Assembly: GCA_963786625.1 (NCBI GenBank)
Contig: CAWAZS010000001.1
Span: forward strand, 320,866-384,865
DNA: 64,000 bases
Reading direction: 5' to 3'
Origin: CAIWHR01 sp963786625
GTDB taxonomy: Bacteria > Pseudomonadota > Gammaproteobacteria > Burkholderiales > Casimicrobiaceae
Below, piece after piece: positions 1-9,700 of this stretch. The notes beneath the pieces are model-generated. The model did no database searches, was not told the origin of the DNA, and saw nothing but the letters and a program-made list of their open reading frames with translations. How positions within the stretch are numbered: position 1 is the first letter of the stretch; every line of letters starts with the position of its first letter. The position numbers and the translations under genes are program-made.

Positions 1-152
1 CCGTAGCGCCTCGCCACGAACGCCGGGGCGGCTTCAGGGTATCAAAAAAAAGGTTCGACGCCTGATCCCCGGGGTACCCGCCCGGCCGCCCGGCGCACCG
101 TGAACGACCGATGGTTGATGCAATCCGCGACCGGCCGGATTAAAGTCACGCC

Positions 153-1019
153 ATGTTCGCCCCGGTCGACACGCGGGATCCGGTCGCCGTCGAGCGTGAG
201 GTTCGCTCGCTCTGCGCGGCCATGTTTCCGGACGCGCGACACGATTTCGTGGCGCGCTCGTTCGATTGGGTGGCCGAGTGCTTCGCGGGCCGCCACCCGG
301 ACTACCTGCCGATCGACGCCGAGTACCACGACTTCGAGCACACGCTGCAGGGCGCGCTTTGCATGACCCGGTTGCTGCGGGGCCGCCACGCCGCGGGCGT
401 GACGCCGAGGCTGACGATCCGGGCGTTCGAGCTCGGCCTGCTGGCGATACTCTTTCACGACACCGGGTACCTGAAGCGACGCGACGATGCCGAAGGCACG
501 GGTGCGAAGTACACGGCGATACACGTCGGGCGCAGCGCGGCGTTCGCCCGGGAGTTCCTCGCGGCGAAGGGCTATGCCGATGCGGAACTGATCGCCGTGC
601 AGAACATGATCCACTGCACCGGCATCAACACCGACCTTCGGGCGATCCGGTTTCAGAACGAACTGGAACGCACGGTCGGCTACGCGCTGGGCACGGCGGA
701 CCTGCTCGGGCAGATGGCGGCGCCCGACTATGTCGAGAAGCTGCCGGTGCTGTACCAGGAATTCGCCGAGGCCGCGCGACATGCGCCCCCGGCTGCGGCG
801 CACCTGTTCGCGTTCAAGAGCGCGGACGAGCTGATGCGCAACACGCCCAACTTCTGGGAGAAGTACGTGCGGCCTAAGGTCAGCGACGACTTCGGCCGAC
901 TCTACACGTTCCTCAACCATCCGTTTCCGGACGGGCCGAATCACTATCTGCAGCGCATCGAGCAGAACGTGGCGCGTCTGCGCTCGGAATTCGCGCCGAC
1001 CGGCGGCGCTGCCGACTGA
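153..1019 (+). CDS. HD-domain phosphohydrolase-like protein
   Basis: A 288-residue soluble protein with no signal peptide. The motifs YHDFEHT (about residues 52-58) and FHDTGY (about 105-110), with further His residues such as the one in MIHCTG, fit the metal-binding His/Asp set of HD-superfamily phosphohydrolases. The family hydrolyses nucleotides or cyclic dinucleotides, but the substrate cannot be told here. The ATG start at 153 is the first that covers the conserved part. A weak hairpin follows the stop. It stands alone on the plus strand, with two small plus-strand genes downstream after about 320 bp, so no operon partner points to a role. Family call is moderately firm; substrate is unknown. 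Confidence 0.7.
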   Translation: MFAPVDTRDPVAVEREVRSLCAAMFPDARHDFVARSFDWVAECFAGRHPDYLPIDAEYHDFEHTLQGALCMTRLLRGRHAAGVTPRLTIRAFELGLLAILFHDTGYLKRRDDAEGTGAKYTAIHVGRSAAFAREFLAAKGYADAELIAVQNMIHCTGINTDLRAIRFQNELERTVGYALGTADLLGQMAAPDYVEKLPVLYQEFAEAARHAPPAAAHLFAFKSADELMRNTPNFWEKYVRPKVSDDFGRLYTFLNHPFPDGPNHYLQRIEQNVARLRSEFAPTGGAAD

Positions 1020-1021
1020 GA

Positions 1022-1040
1022 CGCGAGTCGTTCGCTCGCG
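1022..1040 (+). terminator. Possible hairpin after HD gene
   Basis: A short 6-bp inverted repeat (CGCGAG / CTCGCG, 7-nt loop) lies directly after the stop of the HD gene. No T-run follows, so it is only a weak terminator candidate. The rest of 1041-1341 shows no convincing gene. Confidence 0.25.
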
Positions 1041-1341
1041 CGACGCGGGCGGCCGATGCGCACCCCCGGCTCTTCCCTGCCCGCTCGGGAATTCGTCGAC
1101 GGCCTTTACATCCGTTCCCGGCGCAAGCCGCGAGGGGCACTGCAAGTCATTGAATGCATTTTGAAAATGTCAACTTGCGTGATTCTTGCTCCGGTGCTGC
1201 CGTAGCGATGCAGATCACCGGCGGAGATTGCCGGCGAGCCTGGTCGAGACGTTGATCAAGAAGCGGAGTTCGGGTGCTGTCGACGACAAGCGGAACCGGT
1301 GCGGGGCCGCACGCGGGTGATAGGGATCGGGTGATGCAGCG

Positions 1342-1530
1342 ATGCAAGCCGCGCAGGAATTAGGGTTCACCGACCGCCGGACCAAGGTCTGGCTGGAGTG
1401 CACGGGCGAGCCGTTCGACTTTCGCTCGGTGCAGATCCGTCATGTCACGCGCACGGAGCCGGACATCGAGCTGGTGAAGTTCTTCTGTCCGCGTTGCGGT
1501 CGTCTGCACGAGTCGCTGCGCTTTTATTGA
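1342..1530 (+). CDS. Small protein with a C-terminal CxxC motif
   Basis: A 62-residue protein whose C-terminal third holds FFCPRCGRLHESLRFY, a single CxxC knuckle followed by His that could bind metal or form half of a zinc ribbon. The N-terminal part is polar and has no recognised domain. ATG at 1342 is the likely start; GTG and ATG triplets just upstream are in other frames. It is followed 58 bp later by another small gene. Function is unknown; support rests on the motif, codon usage and position. Confidence 0.45.
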   Translation: MQAAQELGFTDRRTKVWLECTGEPFDFRSVQIRHVTRTEPDIELVKFFCPRCGRLHESLRFY

Positions 1531-1588
1531 CAAGGGGCGCGCTGGCCGCATCGCGGCGCACGCGGAGCCAGGTTGCGGGGAGCACGCG

Positions 1589-1813
1589 ATGTCCGCCGGT
1601 TCGGCGATCGAACGTGAATTGGCCATGATCCGATCCGATCCCCGCTACGGAATCGACGGTGCGGATGGGGATCTGGTGCAGCGCGAGCTCGCGCTGCTGA
1701 TCGTCCAGGTCCGCGAATTCGTGGCCGAGGACGCGCTGCGGCGCCGGAAGCGCAAGCGCCATGCGGGAGGGGCGGCGCTGCGAGCGGAGTCCGCCTCGCG
1801 CACGTCGAGCTGA
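1589..1813 (+). CDS. Small hypothetical protein upstream of the IHF gene
   Basis: A 74-residue protein with an acidic, helical N-terminal half (IERELAMIRSDPRYG) and a very basic C-terminal tail (RRRKRKRH). It ends 7 bp before the ATG of the IHF/HU gene, so the two are probably co-transcribed. No family recognised. The basic tail could be nucleic-acid binding, but that is only inference from composition. Confidence 0.4.
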   Translation: MSAGSAIERELAMIRSDPRYGIDGADGDLVQRELALLIVQVREFVAEDALRRRKRKRHAGGAALRAESASRTSS

Positions 1814-1820
1814 GTCCGCC

Positions 1821-2114
1821 ATGGCACTCACCAAGGATGTGCTGGCACAGCTTCTCGTCAAGCAGATCGGGCTCAACGGGCGCGAAGCGCGCGAGATGAT
1901 CGAGCGCTTCTACGGCGAGATCGCCGCCACGCTCGAAGCCGGCGAGAGCGTCGAGCTCGCGGACTTCGGCGAGTTTGCGGTACGCGAGAAGACGAAGCGA
2001 GCCGGCCGAAACGCGAAGCCGGGAGCGGCAAAGGCCCGCGGACCGCAGAGGGTCGCGGAGTTTCGTCCGGGTGCCATGGCGTCGAAAGTCAAGTCGAGCG
2101 ACGGCCAGAGCTAG
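1821..2114 (+). CDS. IHF/HU-family DNA-bending protein
   Basis: A 97-residue member of the bacterial histone-like HU/IHF family, which binds and bends DNA as a dimer. The N-terminus MALTKDVLAQLL, the central VELADFGEFAVREK and the C-terminal VAEFRPGAMASKV match the IHF-alpha pattern of helical base plus beta-arm. The arm region reads GRNAKPG, close to the usual GRNPKTG. ATG at 1821 gives the usual family length; an in-frame upstream start at 1761 would overlap the previous gene. Convergent with the arsenosugar cluster on the other strand. Whether it is IHF-alpha itself or a paralogue cannot be settled here. Confidence 0.8.
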   Translation: MALTKDVLAQLLVKQIGLNGREAREMIERFYGEIAATLEAGESVELADFGEFAVREKTKRAGRNAKPGAAKARGPQRVAEFRPGAMASKVKSSDGQS

Positions 2115-2154
2115 ATTTTCCCTGCCGGGCATTTCCCCGGGGCATTTCCCACGG

Positions 2155-3507
2155 TCACGCGGCGCTTGCCGATGGCGATGCCGGCGTTCGGGGCGCGCCC
2201 GCGCCGAGCTCCTGCCAGCGGCGCAGGTCGGTCGGCCCGTCGATATCCCAGAGCAGCGGCAATTCCCGCCAGCGCACGCGCTGCGCGGTGAGCAGCGCGC
2301 GCGTCGCGGCCATCGTGTCCGGCGCGCTCCACGGAACGCCGGAAAAGCAGTCGACGCCACGCGCGAGACCGACCAGCACATATCCCCCGTCCTCGACCGG
2401 TCCGAACACCGCGTCGTGATCGTCGAGCGCGGCCGCGGCCTCGGCGAGGTAGCGCAAGTCGAGCACCGGGCAATCGGTGCCGACGAGGATCGCCCGGGAT
2501 CCGTGGTCGACCGCGGTTGCGAGCGCGTTGCGCATTCTCGCGCCCAGGTCGGCGCCGGTCTGCGTTTCGAGCGTGACGTCATAGCGCGCGCGCCACGCCG
2601 TGAAAGCCGGCGTGTCGACCGTCGGCGCGCACCACAGCTCGACGCGATCGACGATTCCCTGGGCCCGCGCCGCCGCGGCGGTCTCGAGCGTCATCTCGAC
2701 CATCCGTGCATAGAGCGCCGCGGCTTCGCCGGCGCCGATCGCCGTCGCCAGCCGGGTCTTCACCTCTCCGGGCACCGGATTCTTGGCAAAGATTTGCAAT
2801 ACGACGGGCGGTCCACGGCGGGGCATGCCGTATTCGGCAGCGAGTCCCGCCGGATCCGCCCCGCGCCAGTAGGCAAAGCGCCATCGCCACATCGCCATGA
2901 TCGTCCGCCACGGCCCGCGCTGCTCCCAGCGCCGGCCCGAGGCGAGCAGCCGCGGGCGCAGGCAGAGCGGGCGCCCGGCGGCGCGCTTCAGGCGGCGCGA
3001 GAGCTCGATGTCCTCCATCAGCGGCTGATCCGGATATCCGCCGACCGCGGTGAAGAGCACGCGCTCGACGAAGATGCCCTGGTCGCCGGTCGCGATGCCG
3101 GTCAGCCGCGAGCGCGCGTTCATCATGGCCGCGACGAGCCCGAGAATCGCATGGTGGCCGGCGATGGCGACGTCGAAGCGGCCCCAGCGGCGCGCCGATC
3201 GCGGCAGGGCCCGCAGGAGCGCGGCGAAGCTTTCGGCCGACAGCCGCGAATCGGCGTGCAGGAAGAGCAGCACGTCGCCGGTGGCGACGGCGGCTCCCGC
3301 GTTCATCTGCGACGCGCGGCCCCTGCGCGCGGCGAAGGCGCGATCGGCGCGCGGCGCGGCCAGCGCCAGCGTCGCGTCGGCGCTGCCACCGTCGACGACG
3401 ATGACCTCGTGTCCCGCGGCGCGCAGCGGCTGCAGCGGCGCGAGCGTCGCGACGATCTCGCGTGCCTCGTCGAGCGCGGGAACGACGATCGAGACGCGCA
3501 TCCGCAA
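2155..3507 (-). CDS. Two-domain glycosyltransferase of arsenosugar clusters (TIGR04283 + TIGR04282 type)
   Basis: A 450-residue protein made of two enzymes normally encoded separately. Residues about 1-225 are a family-2 glycosyltransferase: SIVVPALDEA at the N-terminus, VIVVDGGSAD, and the DxD-like LFLHADSRL. Residues about 232-445 start VLQIFAKNPVPGEVKTRL and include LVGTDCPVL and FGPVEDGGYVLVG, the pattern of the TIGR04282 nucleotidyltransferase-like family. Both families co-occur with the radical-SAM protein ArsS in clusters assigned to arsenosugar synthesis. The gene begins 15 bp after the arsS stop and is the last of four minus-strand genes. No signal peptide; cytoplasmic. Donor and acceptor are not known from sequence. 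Confidence 0.8.
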   Translation of the reverse strand: MRMRVSIVVPALDEAREIVATLAPLQPLRAAGHEVIVVDGGSADATLALAAPRADRAFAARRGRASQMNAGAAVATGDVLLFLHADSRLSAESFAALLRALPRSARRWGRFDVAIAGHHAILGLVAAMMNARSRLTGIATGDQGIFVERVLFTAVGGYPDQPLMEDIELSRRLKRAAGRPLCLRPRLLASGRRWEQRGPWRTIMAMWRWRFAYWRGADPAGLAAEYGMPRRGPPVVLQIFAKNPVPGEVKTRLATAIGAGEAAALYARMVEMTLETAAAARAQGIVDRVELWCAPTVDTPAFTAWRARYDVTLETQTGADLGARMRNALATAVDHGSRAILVGTDCPVLDLRYLAEAAAALDDHDAVFGPVEDGGYVLVGLARGVDCFSGVPWSAPDTMAATRALLTAQRVRWRELPLLWDIDGPTDLRRWQELGAGAPRTPASPSASAA

Positions 3508-3522
3508 TTCGGGGATTCGCGC

Positions 3523-4486
3523 TCAGGCGAGCGCGCCGCCGCAGCTCGAGCCCTGGCCGGCGGTGCAGCCGTAGCAGTGATCGGCGACGGCGACCGATGC
3601 GCCTTCGAGCTCCGTCGCGAGCAGGTCGCGGACGTGGAGCCGCGGCTTGCCGGCGGCGACGAGCGGGATGCCGAGCATCTGGTTGAAGTCGCAGTCGTGG
3701 AGGTACCCGCGGTAGTCGACCGAGACCAGCGACCGGCACATGACGCCCGTCGAGATTGTCCGGGTTGTGCGCGGAACGCAGCAGCTGCATGTAATCGCCG
3801 AACCGGCCCTGCGAGATCAGCGTCGAGCCGAAGCGCGCGATCGGCATGTTGGCGAGCGTGTAGAGGCGGTTGAACACGATGCCGAAATGCGCCATGAGCT
3901 CGCGCCTGTACGCGGCCTCGAGCCGGTCCTGCGCTGGCGGCAGGCTCGGCCCCAGCGGGTTGTAGACGAGGTTCAGGACCAGCGCGCCGTCGTCGCGGCC
4001 GTATCCGAGCGCGTTGAGCTTGCGCAACGCGAGGATCGACGAGTCGAACACGTTCTCGCCGCGCTGCCGGTCGACGTTCTCCTTCGTGTAGCAGGGCAGC
4101 GACGCAGTGATCTCGACGGCCTGTCGCGCGAGGAACTCGGCGAGATCCTCGAATCCCGGCTCGTTCAGGATCGTCAGGTTGCAGCGGTCGATCACGCGGA
4201 TGCCGGCGGCACGGGCCTCGCCGACGAGCAGGCGGAAGTGCGGGTTCAGTTCGGGCGCGCCGCCGGTGACGTCGAGCGTGCCGATCCGGCGCGCGAGCAG
4301 CACGCGCAGCACGTCGTCGATCGTTTCGCGCGCCATCATCTCCTTGCGGTCCGGGCTCGCATTGACGTGGCAGTGCAGGCACGCCTGGTTGCAGCGGTAG
4401 CCGAGGTTCACCTGAAGCGTGTCGAGCCTGCCCCGCGCGACGGGGGGAAAGTCGGTCGACTTGAGCAACGGGAGCATCGCGTGCAT
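3523..4486 (-). CDS. arsS: Radical-SAM protein ArsS, frameshifted
   Basis: ArsS-type radical SAM enzyme, implicated in attaching an adenosyl-derived group to methylated arsenic during arsenosugar synthesis. The N-terminus carries the 4Fe-4S motif CNQACLHC (CxxxCxxC, about residues 32-39). The C-terminal section has Cys-rich elements MCRSLVS, HDCDFNQML and DHCYGCTAGQGSSC, which match the family's SPASM-like end. The reading frame breaks at about 3742-3745: NPDNLDG is in one frame and VMCRSLVS in the next, explained by one extra base. The total of about 320 residues is normal. It starts at ATG 4486 and lies between the TVP38 gene and the glycosyltransferase, all in one direction. The break is probably a sequencing error. 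Confidence 0.8.
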
Positions 4487-4552
4487 CGAGTACCTCTCAG
4501 GGGGAAAGCGAAGCCGCCGGGTGCGGCCGGTAGCGCTCGCCGACGGCGCGCT

Positions 4553-5278
4553 TCATGCCTTCCTCGGCGGCGTCGCGCGGAAGCGCTTGACGAGCACGGG
4601 AACCAGCGCGAAGGCGCCGAGCAGCGCGAAGGCAGCGATCGTCTCAGTCGACACGAGTTCCGACAGCGAGTCGATGCTGCCCAGCGTCTGGCCGAGGTTC
4701 ACGTAGACGAAGGTCCCGGGGATGATGCCGATCAGCGTTCCGAGCACGTACGTGCGCAGGCGGATGCTGGTGAACGCCGGCGCGAGGTTCACCAGAAAGA
4801 ACGGGAAGAGCGGGACGAGGCGCAGGAACAGCAGGTAGTTGAACGCGTTCTCGGTGAATCCGGCGCTGATCCTGGCGCCGAGCGGGCCCATGCGCCGGCG
4901 CGCGGCGTCGGCGAACAGATAGCGCGCGGCGAGGAACACGAGGGTCGCGCCGAGGGTCGCCGCGATGACGACGAGCACCGTGCCGAGCCAGCGGCCGAAG
5001 AGAAAGCCCATGGTCAGCGAGAGGACGAGACCTCCCGGCAGGCTGAACGCCACCGCGCCGACGTAGACGAGAAATGCGATCGCCAGCGCCGCGACGAAGT
5101 GCTCGTGCGCGAAAACGAGCAGCGCGTCGCGGTTGGCCTTGATCGCGTCGAGCGTCAGGTAGTCCTGGCCGCCCAGCGCGAAGAACGCGACGATGACGGC
5201 GACGAAGGCGCCGAGCAGCGCGACGCGGCCCCGGTTGCCGCCCGCCGCGCTCGGCGGGGACTCGGGACTCGCGTTCAT
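4553..5278 (-). CDS. TVP38/TMEM64 (DedA-like) membrane protein
   Basis: A 241-residue inner-membrane protein with about six hydrophobic segments. It contains the SNARE-associated/VTT signature: FSLPGGLVLSLTMGFLFG, followed by RLVPLFPFFLVNLAPAF and GTLIGIIPGTFVYVNLG. Such proteins are often next to mercuric-reductase-like flavoproteins and ArsS, as here. Its ATG overlaps the stop of the upstream flavoprotein as ATGA, so the two are translationally coupled. Transport substrate is unknown; a role in lipid or arsenosugar traffic would be guesswork. Confidence 0.8.
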   Translation of the reverse strand: MNASPESPPSAAGGNRGRVALLGAFVAVIVAFFALGGQDYLTLDAIKANRDALLVFAHEHFVAALAIAFLVYVGAVAFSLPGGLVLSLTMGFLFGRWLGTVLVVIAATLGATLVFLAARYLFADAARRRMGPLGARISAGFTENAFNYLLFLRLVPLFPFFLVNLAPAFTSIRLRTYVLGTLIGIIPGTFVYVNLGQTLGSIDSLSELVSTETIAAFALLGAFALVPVLVKRFRATPPRKA

Positions 5279-6711
5279 CCGCGCGTTCCCTGCAGGCCGA
5301 AGATGCGCTGGATCCAGCGCTTCGACGCCGGCGTCAGGCCTTCCTTCAGCCGCTGATCGGCGACGCGCCGGTTGATCTGCGCCAGCGTGGGGTAGGCGTG
5401 GATCACGCCGGTGAGGTCGCCGGCGTGCATGCCCTTCGACAAGGCCAGCACGTACTCGGCGATGAGCTCGCCGGCGTGCGGGCCGACGATGGCAGCGCCG
5501 AGCAGCCTGCCTTTGGGGGTGGTGACGATCTTGGCGAAGCCCTCGGTCTCGTCCTCGGCGCGGGCGCGGTCGATCTCGTCGAACGCGAACCGGTAGACAC
5601 GGTGCGCGACGCCGCGCTGCCGCGCCTCGGTCTCGGATAGCCCGACCCGCGCGAGCTCGGGATCGGTATACGTGCACCAGGGCACGACCGGCGAGGGCTT
5701 CGCCCACGCCATCCGGAAGATCGCCTGCCTGAGCACGATCCCGGCATGATGCTCGGCCACGTGGGTGAACTGGTAGCCGCCGGCCGCATCGCCGATCGCA
5801 TAGATGTTCCGGTTGGTCGTGCGCAGTCGATCGTCGACGACGAGCCGGCCCTGGTCCAGCCGCACTCCCGCGGCGTCGAGACCGAGGCCTTCGATATTGG
5901 CGGCCCGCCCCGCCGCGATGAGGAGGTGCGAGCCCGCGACGACGACCGGTGTTCCGTCGGTGGTGCGCACCGTCACGCGCACGTCGCCGCTGCGGCCCTC
6001 GGCGCCGAGGATCTCCGCACCCAGATGATGGCGGATGCCCTCTGCCCCGAGCTGGCGGTGGACGACCGCGGCGAGGTCGGGATCCTCGCGCGGCAGGATC
6101 TGCGCCGCGACGTCGACGGCGGTGACCTCGCTGCCGAGTCGGCGGAAGGCCTGCGCGAGCTCGCAGCCGATCGGCCCGGCGCCGATGACGATCAGCGAAG
6201 GGACCGGCTCGCGCAGATCGAACACCGATTCGTTGGTGAGGTAAGGCGTCGTCTCGATGCCGGCAAGCCGCGGCACCGTGGGCCGCGAGCCGGTGGCGAT
6301 GACGAAGGCCCTGGCGGTGAGCCGTCGGCCGTCGACTTCGAAAGCGTCGGGGGCGACGAACCTGCCGCTGCCGAAGACGACGTCGACGCCGAGTCCGCGG
6401 AAGCGCTCCGGGCTGTCGCTGGGCTCGATCCCCCGGATGACGCGGGCGACGCGCTCCATCACCCGGGCGAGGTCCGGCTGCGGGTGCGCGGGCGCGAGCG
6501 CCCAGCGGTCCGCGTGGCGCATCTCGTAGGCGATGCGCGCGGACTTGATCAGCGTCTTCGACGGCACGCAGCCGCTCCACAGGCAGTCGCCGCCCAGCCG
6601 ATTCCTCTCCACGACCGCGACCTTGGCGCCGAGCGCCGCGCCGCCGGCGGCGACGACCAGGCCGCCGGCGCCGCCGCCGATGACCACGATGTCGAATTGG
6701 GGTCTCGCCAT
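5275..6711 (-). CDS. FAD-dependent pyridine nucleotide-disulfide oxidoreductase (mercuric-reductase-like)
   Basis: A 478-residue class I disulfide oxidoreductase, the family of dihydrolipoamide dehydrogenase and mercuric reductase. Seen: FAD-binding GGGAGGL near residue 12; redox-active disulfide GGDCLWSGCVPSKT (about 40-53); NAD-binding GAGPIGCELA (about 178); second FAD motif IYAIGDAAGG (about 310); C-terminal HAYPTLAQ with the catalytic-base His. It lacks the N-terminal HMA domain and the C-terminal Cys pair of true MerA, so mercury reduction is unlikely. First gene of the arsenosugar-type cluster; its stop overlaps the start of the TVP38 gene. Possible substrates are organic disulfides or arsenicals, unproven. 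Confidence 0.8.
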   Translation of the reverse strand: MARPQFDIVVIGGGAGGLVVAAGGAALGAKVAVVERNRLGGDCLWSGCVPSKTLIKSARIAYEMRHADRWALAPAHPQPDLARVMERVARVIRGIEPSDSPERFRGLGVDVVFGSGRFVAPDAFEVDGRRLTARAFVIATGSRPTVPRLAGIETTPYLTNESVFDLREPVPSLIVIGAGPIGCELAQAFRRLGSEVTAVDVAAQILPREDPDLAAVVHRQLGAEGIRHHLGAEILGAEGRSGDVRVTVRTTDGTPVVVAGSHLLIAAGRAANIEGLGLDAAGVRLDQGRLVVDDRLRTTNRNIYAIGDAAGGYQFTHVAEHHAGIVLRQAIFRMAWAKPSPVVPWCTYTDPELARVGLSETEARQRGVAHRVYRFAFDEIDRARAEDETEGFAKIVTTPKGRLLGAAIVGPHAGELIAEYVLALSKGMHAGDLTGVIHAYPTLAQINRRVADQRLKEGLTPASKRWIQRIFGLQGTRG

Positions 6712-6791
6712 GGTTGTGTCGTCGCGTCAGATCGATGAATCTTACACAGAGTCCGGTGCGGGGCCGCGGAAATCCGCGGGGAGCTCGGGGA

Positions 6792-9700
6792 TCAGTGAAA
6801 GTCCCGGGAGCGGGTTTGCAGGCTGCCCAGCAACGGGGAGAGGTCGGCCAGCCGCCCGGCGAGCACGTGCACCACCGGCCCCTCGCGCTCCACCTTGCCG
6901 AAGACCGCGAGCAGCCTCGCGCCGAGCAGCTCGCGGCGCTGGCGGTCGCCGACGTCGCGCCAGACGATCACGTTGGTCGCTCCGGTCTCGTCCTCGAGCG
7001 TGACGAAGACCACGCCGCTCGAGGTGTCGGGTCGCTGCCGGCCGATGACGATGCCCGCCGTGCGGACGATGCGGCCCTGCGGCGCCTGCGCGATCTCCGC
7101 TGCCGTGACGAGCCGCCGCCGGGAGAGCTTGCCGCGCAGCAGCGCGAGCGGGTGCCGACGCAACGTGAGCGAGAGCGTCCGATAGTCGGCGACGATGTCC
7201 TGTCCCTCGGTCGGCGCCGGCAACCCCGGATCGGTTTCGTCGAAGGTGCTGCCCGCGATCAGCGGCGGCAGCCGGGGGACGCCGGCAACGTCCCACGCCG
7301 CGTCGTGGCGATGGCCGGCGAGCGCCGCGAGCGCGCCGGCCTCGGCGAGACGGGCGAGGTCGCGCCGGTCGAGCCGCGCGCGATGCGCGAGATCGGCGAC
7401 GCTTGCGAACGGTGCTTCCTGCCGCGCTTCGACGAGCCGTTGCGCGCCGGCTTCCGAGAGCCCGGCGACGAGGCGCAGTCCCAGGCGCAACGCGGGCGCG
7501 GGCCATCGGTCTTGTCCGGCTGAAGCCGGACCCACGAGCGCGGTTCCTGCGCGGGAGATCCTGGCTTCGTCCGGACTCTCGAGTGTAGATTCCGTGGGTC
7601 CGGCTTCAGCCGGACTCTCCAGCGTGCACTCCCACTCGCTCACCGTCACGTCCACCGGCCGCACGTCGACGCCGTGCCGCCGCGCATCGCCCACGAGCTG
7701 CGACGGCCCGTAGAAGCCCATCGGCAGCGAGTTGAGCAGCGCGCCGCAGAACGCCGCCGGCTCGTAGCGCTTCAACCATGCCGACACGTAGACGAGCAAC
7801 GCGAAGGAGGCGGAGTGCGATTCGGGAAAACCGTACTCGCCGAAGCCCAGGATCTGCTGGTAGATCTGCCGCGCGAACACCTCGGTGTAACCGCGCTCGC
7901 CCATGCCGTCGATCAGCCGCTGCTCGAACTTCTCGAGACCGCCCTTGCGTCGCCACGCGGCCATCGAGCGCCGCAGGTGGTCGGCTTCGCCGGGCGTGAA
8001 GCCCGCGGCGACGATCGCGAGCTGCATCACCTGCTCCTGGAAGATCGGCACGCCGAGCGTCCGCTCGAGCACGTCCTTCACAGCGGCACTGGGGTAGGTG
8101 ACGGGCTCCAGGCCCTGCCGCCGGCGCAGGTACGGGTGCACCATCCCGCCCTGGATCGGGCCGGGGCGCACGATCGCGACCTCGATCACCAGATCGTAGA
8201 AGCACGCGGGCTTCAGCCGCGGCAGCATCGCCTGCTGCGCGCGCGACTCGATCTGGAACACGCCGACGGTGTCGGCGCGCTGGCACATCGCGTAGACCTC
8301 GGGATCTTCGGCCGGGATGTCCTGCATCGAAAATGGGGTTGGGGGAAATGGGGTCAGGTTTAATTTCCCCGCACCAGCGAGATCCTGGCACAGGGCAGCA
8401 TGGGAAATTAAACCTGACCCCATTTCCTCCATTTTCGCGCGCCAGTCCGACACCATGTCGAGGCAGCGCCGGATCGCCGACAGCATCCCGAGCGCCAGGC
8501 AATCGACCTTGAGCAGGCCGAGCGCATCGAGATCGTCCTTGTCCCACTGGATGACGGTGCGCTCCGGCATCGCCGCATTCTCGACCGGCACCATCCGCTC
8601 GAGCGCCTCGCGCGCGATGACGAAGCCACCGACGTGCTGCGACAGGTGGCGCGGAGCCCCCATCAGCTCGTTGGTGAGCGCGATCAGCCGGACGATCGTC
8701 GGGCTGTCGGGCTCGAAGCCGGCTTCGCGGATCCGCTCGGGCCCGACCTCGCGGCCGTCCCACCAGGCGAACACGCCGGCGAGCCGGTCGATCTGCGCGA
8801 GGTCGAGCCCCAGCGCACGGCCGACGTCGCGCACCGCGCTCTTCGGCCGATAGGTGATCAGCGTCGCCGCCAGCGCGGCGCGGTCGCGGCCGTATTTCGC
8901 GTAGATGTACTGGATGACCTCCTCGCGCCGCTGGTGCTCGAAGTCGACGTCGATGTCGGGCGGCTCGTTGCGCTCCTTCGAGATGAAGCGCTCGAACAGC
9001 ATGTTCATGCGCGCAGGATCGACCTCGGTGATGCCGAGCGCATAGCACACCGCCGAGTTGGCCGCCGAGCCGCGGCCCTGGCAGAGGATCCCCCGCGAGC
9101 GCGCGAACGCGACGATGTCGTGGACGGTGAGAAAGTAGGGCTCGTACTGCAACTCCGCGATCAGCGCGAGCTCGTGCTCGATCAGCTCGCGGACGTCGGG
9201 GGGGATGTCAGGCTGAAGCCCGACCCACGGCTTCTCTTGTGGGGGGATGTCAGGCTGAAGCCCGACCCACGGCTTCTCTTGTGGGGGGATGTCAGGCTGA
9301 AGCCTGACCCACGGACGCTGTGGGCGAGGCTTCGGCCGTGCATACCGCCGCGCCAGTCCGTCCTCGACCAGCGTGCGCAGATGCGATGCCGGCGTCTGCC
9401 CCTCCGGCACGATCTCCTCCGGGTATTCGTAGCGCAGCTCGTCGAGCGAAAACCTGCAGCGTTGCGCGATCGCGACGGTCTCGGCGAGCAACTCGGGCGG
9501 GTAGATCGTCGCGAGCCGGGCGCGCGAGCGCAGGTGCCGCTCGCCGTTCGGATGGAGCGCGTAGCCGCACTCGGCGAGCGGCTTCTTCAGGCGGATCGCC
9601 GTCACCGTGTCCTGCAGCGCGCGCCGGGCGCGGACGTGCATGTGGACGTCGCCGGCGGCGACCTGCGGCAGGCCCGCCTCGCGCGCGAGCGCCGCGCAGT

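Noticed and set aside
1975..3873. 632-residue plus-strand open frame
   Set aside because: It is antisense to the glycosyltransferase and arsS genes, is Arg-rich and has no motif; a GC-rich shadow.
3740..5356. 538-residue plus-strand open frame
   Set aside because: Antisense to arsS and the TVP38 gene, with highly charged low-complexity translation; a shadow.
5275..6711. Mercuric reductase MerA
   Set aside because: No HMA domain and no C-terminal Cys pair, and no other mer genes; only the disulfide reductase family can be supported.
9196..9317. CRISPR-like array
   Set aside because: The units are contiguous 42-bp copies without unique spacers and lie in frame inside dnaE2; no cas gene nearby.
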